Origin: Frankia nepalensis | GTDB lineage: Bacteria; Actinomycetota; Actinomycetes; Frankiales; Frankiaceae | Length of the DNA: 49,886 nt | Direction: 5' to 3' | Assembly (NCBI RefSeq): GCF_016786325.1 | Contig: NZ_JADWYU010000247.1 | Coordinates: 6,075 to 55,960 of the forward strand | Part shown: positions 44,601-49,886 of the stretch, piece by piece | How the letters are laid out: every line of letters starts with the position of its first letter | Numbering within the stretch: the stretch's first letter is position 1 | Translations under genes and position numbers: made by a program | Notes under the pieces: model-generated | Told to the model about the DNA's origin: nothing | Seen by the model: the letters and a program-made list of their open reading frames with translations, nothing else | The model's database searches: none

Positions 44601-45505
44601 AGTTGCGCGACGCTCAGGTGAAGGACCGGCTGCACCGCCTCGTCCTCACCTCGCACCTGCGCCGTGGCCGCCGTCCCACGATCCGCGACCTACGCTCCGC
44701 GATCGCCTACCTGGTGACGGCCGACGTCGGCTGCGGCGACGTCCACCGGGAGTTCGAGGCTGGCGAGCTCAGTCTGGCCACGCCAGACCGGCATTTCAGC
44801 GCCTCAGTGTTCGACGATGTGGGCGGGCACGACCGCCTTCTCGGCGAGTGGCGCCTCCTGGACCCGGGCAGGGTCGCCGCCCCGCGGGCGGAGCGCCTGC
44901 TCGCTCCGCAGGCGCGTACCGCCGACGCGATGAGCCGCGCGAAGCGCCACTTCTATTTCACCGCCCCGGCCGAACAGCTCGCCGCCGTCGGCCACCTTGG
45001 CCCGTACCGCCATCTCGACACGTTCACCGCGATCCTCGCCGGCGGGCCGACCGACGCGGCGCTCGAACCGCTGTTGCGCGGGCTGTCCCGCTGCATTGGC
45101 CCGGTCGGCTACGACGGCGCGGGGGTAGCCGTCTCCGTCGGCGAGCCCGCGGAAGACGGCGGAGCGGTCGTGAAGATCCTGCCCGCCACGGAGTTCCGGA
45201 TCGAGACACGCCCGCCCGACGACAGCTACGTCGAGGCCACGGCCGACGCGTTCACTCTTCGCCACAGTGGCGGCCAGGCGGCGCTGACCGTCGACATCGA
45301 CCTGTTCGAGCTGCTCATGCGGGCCGCCGCCGGCTACCTGCCGACCAACGCCGAGGCGACGCCGCTGCTCGAGGAGCTGGGACTGTTCCGCTCACGCCTG
45401 ACCCTCCAACGGGCGCAGAAGGTCATCGTCATTGAGCCGAACGGCCGGCGTAACGCCATCGACAAGACGGGCACGACGATCGAGCTGCTGGGAGCCGAGC
45501 GATGA
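41681..45505 (+). CDS. PglW/MAD6-like protein: NERD nuclease, pseudokinase, kinase, P-loop ATPase
   Basis: GTG 41681 is preferred (GGGGGAG upstream); GTG 41627 would add 18 Arg-rich residues. In the 1274-aa product, residues 1-130 are a NERD nuclease domain (D48 in DSDFIAVGP, E61-x-K63 in LIEEKSWHG). Residues 190-420 are a kinase fold that has lost catalytic residues: HRALHPSRIF for HRDxxxxN and SDFLL for DFG, so a pseudokinase. Residues 463-680 are an intact kinase (LGAGASATTW, TLKIM, HRDVSPNN, IDFGVAS, GTLPYQAPE). From 780 there is a P-loop ATPase-like region (GNPGDGKT 802-809) with a CAGCLAEPRCP cluster. Family: PglW of Pgl/BREX type 2 and the MADS kinase. It starts a three-gene operon with 4-bp overlaps. 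Confidence 0.88.
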   Translation: MADVVRLCEWGGPGEEATAIYLRDHLPASWTVVCGRQIVSGTKTRDSDFIAVGPSSVILIEEKSWHGQLSGTEERWYDRKTRKVLGSPVSQVNGVARLLAGRLEKVVPAKGRPGVHLVRHLVVLSSSDVQYDIADSRVADQVVRLVGCERKLLEIDKTMRTQFDLAPFRAQILALVTGLPDRPARPAMLGDYTIVEELDATPRGPRYVGMHRDGSARILLTYLRRGLSEKELAASDQEVLREYHAMRKLAPTGVVFRVDPYFGVDDDQMWVAPMGFPPPELRNLREKVVGGERPTAAVFTEVAAHAYEALAAVHDAEIVHRALHPSRIFIPETHNQVTFSDFLLAKFTGHNVTITDVDEIDDLGRPFRAPECRASAHAATERSDIYSLALCLLAWLRLDKADPDGIPPIPAALPDPVRAVLADCLRPNPSGRPTAHEAAEAFAGYLRQERRRPVRPTAGAKVDKYELVEALGAGASATTWLMIDRRMDIRHTLKIMHAAGTQDRLATELKNLHKLKHDRIVRATDYLLQPFGPALIAEYVAGQTVKKLAPTLRGNAGACLKILHDMLDALEYVHQRGVVHRDVSPNNIIVDADDRATLIDFGVASDAADRSIVGTLPYQAPEIAAGKAWTAAADLYSLAVVCFEALTGRLPYSDDGRSQDKYTLVRPTNDEIAAAGGLALLEVLLHGASDSAETRFGSAAAFRDALTHSLAQEAAAPVTLPDDAAHTPEFQRPVGPETAPALRINPTVDDIRQLFRNSRLGNSGNRGLDSPFADQTYVTTRLDDQLAPRIIGGRPRLVVFSGNPGDGKTAFLERLSGTLLAKGAIEQARDAAGWRIALAGHEFASVYDASESHEGLSADELLRRALDPLTDPARADRYTALIAANDGRILDFLEREAARYPEIAALLSGGAGAAAEQAGVLRIDLKNRSMASAGPAAGSLTVRMLDALLDTELWSTCAGCLAEPRCPIARNVTELRDAQVKDRLHRLVLTSHLRRGRRPTIRDLRSAIAYLVTADVGCGDVHREFEAGELSLATPDRHFSASVFDDVGGHDRLLGEWRLLDPGRVAAPRAERLLAPQARTADAMSRAKRHFYFTAPAEQLAAVGHLGPYRHLDTFTAILAGGPTDAALEPLLRGLSRCIGPVGYDGAGVAVSVGEPAEDGGAVVKILPATEFRIETRPPDDSYVEATADAFTLRHSGGQAALTVDIDLFELLMRAAAGYLPTNAEATPLLEELGLFRSRLTLQRAQKVIVIEPNGRRNAIDKTGTTIELLGAER

Positions 45506-47157
45506 AGCTCTACCCGCCAAAGGACCTGCGCTCGTACTCGTTCGAGAAGCTATCCGGCTACGAGCTCAACGACTTCGATGTCGACCGCTTCCTGCCGGTG
45601 CTCTTCCAGCTCGTCGTCACCCGAGGCTGGGGCCTGGGCCGGTCGGACGCGCAGCCCACCGAGGCCGCCCGCTACATCGAGGAGCTCGCGCGTCATCCGA
45701 GCATGCGCGGCTTCGACAACGAGCACGGCCGCGCGGTGCTCGAGCAGTGGGTCAACACGACGGTGGTCCGGCTCGGCTACGAGGGCCGGGGCCGGCGCGA
45801 GATCCAGCTCGCCGCGGTGCAGCCGATCCACATCGGCGCCTACCGGGCCGGCCTGCCGGTCGAGGGCACCCGGCATCGCAAGGTCCATCTGGTCGTCCAC
45901 CGGCTGCTGCGCGACGCATTGGAGCGGCGCGGTCACCAGAACCCGGCCGAGGCGTTGCGCGAGCTGTTCCTTCACGCCTTCGGCGATGGTGTGACGATCT
46001 CCCACGAGGGCGTCCCCGCGTTCGACGGCACGACCGCCACTCTCGACGCGAACGTCCTGCTCTCTCTGTACTACCTCGAGGCTTTCAGTGCCGGCCGGCC
46101 CCTGAAGGTGTCCAGGCGCCCGCTTGACTGGGACCCAGTCATGCCAGGGGTGATGGTCGACCTCGGCGACCAGCTGCTCGACTTCCTGTCCGTCTATCAG
46201 CGTGGGCTGCCCACGATCGCGCTGGCCCACCACCTGGCGGCGCTGGTGAACCTGGGTCTGTTCACCACGTCGTTGCGGCTGTTTCACCTGGTCAACGACG
46301 TGACCCGCGGCGGGAGTGACCCCGCCGACTTGGCCGCGGACCTCCCCACCGCGCAGACCGAGATCTATGTCGACTTCACCCGGCAGCTCGGCGGCGACTC
46401 CGACCGGCTAGCCGGCGAATGCGTCGACCGCGACCTGGAGCGCCTGCCCACCTATCTCGAGGGCATGCTGCTGCTCAAGACCCTCGACCGTTACGGGCGC
46501 AACGAGGCACGGCTCCGGCACTACATCGAGCACAAGACCGGCCCGGACTGGCTGCGGGGGCTGCTAGCGATGCGTGCCGATCCGCTCGTCGAGCTGCGCG
46601 CCGGCTTCGAGCTGGAGCAGATCGTCACGGAGACCGCCAAGTACAACGACTGCACCGCCGACGAGGCCCGCGCGGAGATCGAACGAGCGACGCCCAGCGA
46701 CGGGCAGCTCGACCAGGTGGTGGCGGCGATCCGCGAGTCGCAGAAGGCAAACGCGATGAAGAGCGCCCGGGCGTGGTTCTGGAACACCGGGGGAATGCGC
46801 AAGCAGGCCGGCCTGCTACGCGGCAATCAGCGTGGCAAGCAGGCCTGGCGCTACGCGATGACCGACGAGCTGCTCACCACCCTGCTGCTGAGCACCCTCG
46901 TCGACCGCGACACCGGCGAGGCGCTGCCGAGGATGCGGCTCGGGACTCTGCTGGAGAGGTTCGAGGCCGACTGGGGGCTGCTGATCGCCCGGCCGCCCGC
47001 GGGATACGCGGACGCGGCGTCCCGGGCGGTCGCGTCCGCGAACCTCACCGCCTTCACCGGCCGACTGCGTCAGATGGGTTTCTTCTCCGATCTCTCGGAC
47101 GACTTCAACGCCCAGTACGTGACTAATCCGCTGATCGCGGCCGGAGCACACCGATGA
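45502..47157 (+). CDS. Unknown protein in the kinase operon (551 aa)
   Basis: ATG 45502 overlaps the kinase stop (ATGA). The protein is soluble and mostly helical, starting MKLYPPKDLRSYSFEKLSGY, with AQTEIYVDFTRQLGGD near 290 and RGNQRGKQAWRYAMTDELL near 440, the latter resembling a winged-helix segment. No catalytic motif was recognised. By position (kinase, then this, then the next large gene) it corresponds to the accessory protein between the PglW-like kinase and an ATPase in MADS-like loci (mad7 position), but this is inference from gene order. Overlaps at both ends show it belongs to the unit. Confidence 0.75.
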   Translation: MKLYPPKDLRSYSFEKLSGYELNDFDVDRFLPVLFQLVVTRGWGLGRSDAQPTEAARYIEELARHPSMRGFDNEHGRAVLEQWVNTTVVRLGYEGRGRREIQLAAVQPIHIGAYRAGLPVEGTRHRKVHLVVHRLLRDALERRGHQNPAEALRELFLHAFGDGVTISHEGVPAFDGTTATLDANVLLSLYYLEAFSAGRPLKVSRRPLDWDPVMPGVMVDLGDQLLDFLSVYQRGLPTIALAHHLAALVNLGLFTTSLRLFHLVNDVTRGGSDPADLAADLPTAQTEIYVDFTRQLGGDSDRLAGECVDRDLERLPTYLEGMLLLKTLDRYGRNEARLRHYIEHKTGPDWLRGLLAMRADPLVELRAGFELEQIVTETAKYNDCTADEARAEIERATPSDGQLDQVVAAIRESQKANAMKSARAWFWNTGGMRKQAGLLRGNQRGKQAWRYAMTDELLTTLLLSTLVDRDTGEALPRMRLGTLLERFEADWGLLIARPPAGYADAASRAVASANLTAFTGRLRQMGFFSDLSDDFNAQYVTNPLIAAGAHR

Positions 47158-48674
47158 CCAATCTCAGCCCCGCGCTGGCCGCCAGGGTCGCCGCCCTGCT
47201 GGTGCGCGACTTCCTCCGCACGGCCACCGCGGGCCGCTGCCTGCGTCTTGACCACCTGTACGAGAGCGATTGCCATGGCATCCGCGACGTGGCCCGGGCC
47301 CAGCTGCCGGCCTCGTCAAGCGGCGCCGTACCTGTCCAGATCGCCGTGCTGGGGGCCGAGAACCGGGCCGACGACACGGTGATCTCGCCGGAGCGGGCCA
47401 TCGAGCTGCGCAACCGCAAGGCGTCGGCGCTGCTGCTGCTGGTCCCCGCCGGAGCTGACAGCCCGACCGCGAGCAGCCTGGAGAACTCGTTTGAGTCCAT
47501 CGATCTCGAACTGATCCTCCGAGCGATCCTGCGCGACCTCGTCGGCCACCTCCCGCGCGCGCAGCGCGAGCTGTACGACCAGGTGCTGGCGGCCCAGTCG
47601 GGCAGGCCGCGGGTCTTTCCCCTCTCCAAATAGGCACGCGCCGAGTACGTACTCGCCCTCGCCGCGGCCGCGGAGGCGGAGGCGGACGGTGAGGCCGAGC
47701 AGGTGCCGCGGGCCGCTGGAATGAACCTGCATCTGCTAGGCCTGATCCCCGACCTGGGTGGCGCGTCGTTCATCGACCGCCTCGCCGACAACGCGGCGTG
47801 CGTCGCGGCGCTGGTCAAGCCGGGCCGTTCCCAGGACGACGCCAGCACGCGGCTGCGGAGCTGCCCGCTGCGGCAGGACGACGCCGCCGCCTACCGGGCG
47901 ATCGAGCGGTTCGTCGTGGCCGTGCCGCGGCTTTCCGACCGAGCCTGGCTGCGAACGCTCGCCGACCCGCGCCACCGCGCGCTGACCTTCGAGCGCTGGC
48001 CGCTCAATCCTTCGACGGACAGCGACCTGCTCTCGCTGTATGTTGACCCGTTCGCGGTCAACGGCATCATCCCCGCCTCCACCGGACTGCGCGACTCGCG
48101 GGACGGGACGCTGCCGTCCTGCTCGGCGAAGGGTGGCTTCATCAAGGTCACTTGGACGACCGAACCGGGCCGGCCGAAGGAAGTCGCCAAGTGGAACGTC
48201 GAGATACTCCCGTCCGAGGACTACTACGGCCCAGAGACCGACTTCGACGTTGACCTGCCACATAAGTCCCCGAAGGGGACGTTGCGGGCGTGCAAGCTCA
48301 CCATCAACCTTGACTCGGAGGACGTCGAGCGGGCTCCCAAGACGGTCGTGGTTCGTATACAAGCCCTGGACCGGAACGGCCAGGTGCTCCGGCTCGCCGA
48401 CGGCGAGCTCGCTCAGGCAACTAGCCAGGAATTCCTTCTTGACGCCACCCCACCGTCGGAAAGCACGACAGTGCGCCGGGAGAGCGCGTCGTCCCTGCCG
48501 ATCGCCCGCCTGCGGGCGGTACTAGCCGGCGCCGAGGCGGAGACTGAGTCCAGCGAGGGCTGGCAGGAATCAGATCTGGCCTACCTCCAACTGCGGTTCA
48601 GTCGTAGCCATGCCAGCCGGCTCGCGCTAAGCATCCCGTTGCGTGAGCTGGAGGCGCGGAATCCGTCAACATGA
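47154..48674 (+). pseudogene. Broken third gene of the kinase operon (in-frame TAG, IS3 insertion)
   Basis: ATG 47154 overlaps the previous stop. The frame reads 159 codons (MTNLSPALAARVAALLVRDF onward; ALLLLVPAGADSP and ENSFESIDLELILRAILRDL are DptH/ATPase N-terminus-like) to a TAG at 47631-47633. The same frame then continues for 346 more codons without a stop (AEYVLALAAAAEAEADG, MNLHLLGLIPDLGGASFIDR, SDTDLL-like and beta-rich segments) until it runs into the IS3 end at about 48672. The C-terminal ATPase part expected for such proteins would lie beyond the IS element. The gene is probably inactivated twice; reinitiation at GTG 47703 is possible. Similarity to DptH or MAD8 is tentative. Confidence 0.75.
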
Positions 48675-49886
48675 TTGGGACAGTGTTGTCTAGAAATTAG
48701 TTACCGGTCGTGTCTGGCTCTGCTGGCTGGTCTTCCTCCTGCTGGGGCCGGTTGATCCAGGCTGGCTGGGGCAGCTTCGGTGGAGTCGGGGGTCGGCGGA
48801 CGAACCGTTCGGGGTGGGCGGCGTAGGCCCCGTCGAGGACGCGGGCGCGGGTCTCGCGGACGAGGGCCGCCTCGCCGTGGTGGACGGTCGCCGGGGTGAG
48901 CAGGCCGATCCCGGAATGTCTGTGTTCGTTGTTGTAGTAGTCGAAGAAACGTCGGCACCAGGCTCGGGCGTCGGGCAGCGTCGCGAACGAGGCCGGGAAG
49001 TCGGGCCGGTATTTCAGTGTCTTGAAGTGGGCCTCCGAGTAGGGGTTGTCGTTCGAGACCCGGGGTCTCGAGTGGGATCGGGTGATCGCGAGGTCGGCGA
49101 GCAGGAGCGCGACGGTCTTCGAGGTCATGGACGTGCCGCGGTCGGCGTGGATCGTCAGCTGGTCAGGGTTGACGGCCTGTTTCTCGCAGGACGCGGTGAT
49201 GAGGTCCTCGGCGAGTGCGGCGGATTCCCGGTCGGCGACCATCCAGCCCACGACGTAGCGGCTGTAGACGTCGATGATGACGTACAGGTAGAAGTAGCTC
49301 CATTTCTTCGGGCCACGCAGTTTCGTGATATCCCAGCTCCAGACCTCGTTGGGTCTGGCCGCGACGAGCTCGGGTTTGACATGGGCCGGATGGGTCGCCT
49401 GACGGCGGCGTTCGCCGGTCTCCCCACGCTCGGCCAGGACGCGGTACATCGTGCGCGGCGAGGCCAGGTAGACGCCCTCGTCGAGCAGCGTCGCCCAGAC
49501 CTGGTCCGGCGAGGCGTCCACGAACCGCTCCGAGTGCAGCACCTCGACCAGGTGCTCGCGCTCGGCCGCGGACAGCGCCGACGGCTGGCGGCGTTCCTTC
49601 TGCGGGATCGGCGCCGGACGCGGCGGGGCCGGGCTTTTCCGGTGCCGCCGGTAATGCGTCGCCCGCGCCCGGCCCAACGCGGCGCAGGCCGCGCTCACCG
49701 ACACCTTCCCGACGAGACTGGAAAGACCTTCCTCGACTATCCGTTCCGCCTGTTCGGCGAGTTCGGGCCGTCGGTGGTCCCGGGCATGCCCTCGGAGAGC
49801 TTCTCCAAGAGCAGTCATGGCGGCGTGCCGCCACCCTTTCGGAATGAGAATTTGCTACCGGTTCCGGTGGCAGCGACAGCCGTGAT
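48672..49886 (-). mobile_element. IS3-family insertion sequence, running off the window
   Basis: The element end is placed at TGATTGGGACAGTGTTGTC (from 48672), a TG-starting, IS3-like terminus directly after the interrupted gene. The transposase gene lies inside on the minus strand. The other end and the first ORF lie beyond 49886, so neither the full inverted repeat nor the target duplication can be checked here. Confidence 0.7.
48697..49818 (-). CDS. IS3-family transposase, catalytic ORF
   Basis: This 373-aa protein has an N-terminal helical region (VSVSAACAALGRARATHYRR, the IS3 HTH_21-like part) and an integrase core with the DDE triad D163 (VWSWDITKLRG), D226 (TIHADRGTSM) and E262 (NDNPYSEAHFKTLKY), with the usual 35-residue spacing between D226 and E262. 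ATG 49818 overlaps a TGA of a frame entering from beyond the window (ATGA), as expected for orfA/orfB coupling in IS3 elements. The protein appears intact, so the element may be active. Confidence 0.9.
   Translation of the reverse strand: MTALGEALRGHARDHRRPELAEQAERIVEEGLSSLVGKVSVSAACAALGRARATHYRRHRKSPAPPRPAPIPQKERRQPSALSAAEREHLVEVLHSERFVDASPDQVWATLLDEGVYLASPRTMYRVLAERGETGERRRQATHPAHVKPELVAARPNEVWSWDITKLRGPKKWSYFYLYVIIDVYSRYVVGWMVADRESAALAEDLITASCEKQAVNPDQLTIHADRGTSMTSKTVALLLADLAITRSHSRPRVSNDNPYSEAHFKTLKYRPDFPASFATLPDARAWCRRFFDYYNNEHRHSGIGLLTPATVHHGEAALVRETRARVLDGAYAAHPERFVRRPPTPPKLPQPAWINRPQQEEDQPAEPDTTGN

Noticed and set aside
47631-47633. Reading the in-frame TAG as pyrrolysine or another recoded residue
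   Set aside because: No pyl genes or recoding element are visible, and the gene is also cut by an IS element, so a nonsense mutation is simpler.
41681-48674. A complete Pgl/BREX type 2 system
   Set aside because: No PglZ, PglY or BrxHI-type gene is present in the window; only the PglW-like protein matches, and the methylase belongs to the DISARM-type operon.

Overview
The window is very GC-rich (about 70% by eye) and reads as an actinobacterial chromosome. The FxLD lanthipeptide locus, the many XRE/TPR regulators, GTG starts and abundant insertion sequences suggest a Frankia-like or related filamentous actinobacterium. The genus is inferred, not proven. No rRNA or tRNA gene was seen.

Left part (1-5.5 kb). 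A perfect 54-bp palindrome sits at the window edge, followed by a complete IS5-family element with a frameshifted transposase, an orphan secreted protein, and a short degenerate CRISPR array with type I-E geometry (five repeats, 60/61-bp period, no cas genes). Next come an XRE regulator with a TPR-like C-terminus and an unrecognised 180-aa gene.

Middle part (5.5-22 kb). A class I lanthipeptide locus of the FxLD type runs on the minus strand: precursor, hairpin, LanB dehydratase, LanC cyclase and a PIMT-like methyltransferase. Around it are XRE/TPR regulators, a RibD-like deaminase and HAD proteins. From 18.4 to 21.3 kb is a scrapyard: an Rpn-family nuclease gene with its 3' end duplicated in tandem, an antisense fragment of a second LanC gene, and a regulator that has lost its HTH at the same junction.

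Right part (22.3-48.7 kb). This is a large defence-type island built from two divergent operons. The minus-strand operon encodes a soluble Ser/Thr kinase, an SNF2 helicase resembling DrmD, an N6-adenine methyltransferase resembling DrmMI, a 2334-aa YprA/DruE-like helicase with DUF1998-like and Vsr-like nuclease regions, and a RelE-like/UvrD-like fusion. The last four genes overlap by 4 bp each. The set resembles DISARM class 1, Druantia and the recently proposed ARMADA family, but matches none exactly. The plus-strand operon encodes a PglW/MAD6-like protein (NERD nuclease, pseudokinase, kinase, P-loop ATPase), an unknown 551-aa protein and a third gene broken by an in-frame TAG and by an IS3 element that runs off the window. 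A 19-bp inverted repeat lies between the two operons and could coordinate them.

The combined island, with two Hanks kinases flanking a DISARM/Druantia-like core, is the best candidate for an undescribed system. The kinase side is probably decaying in this strain.
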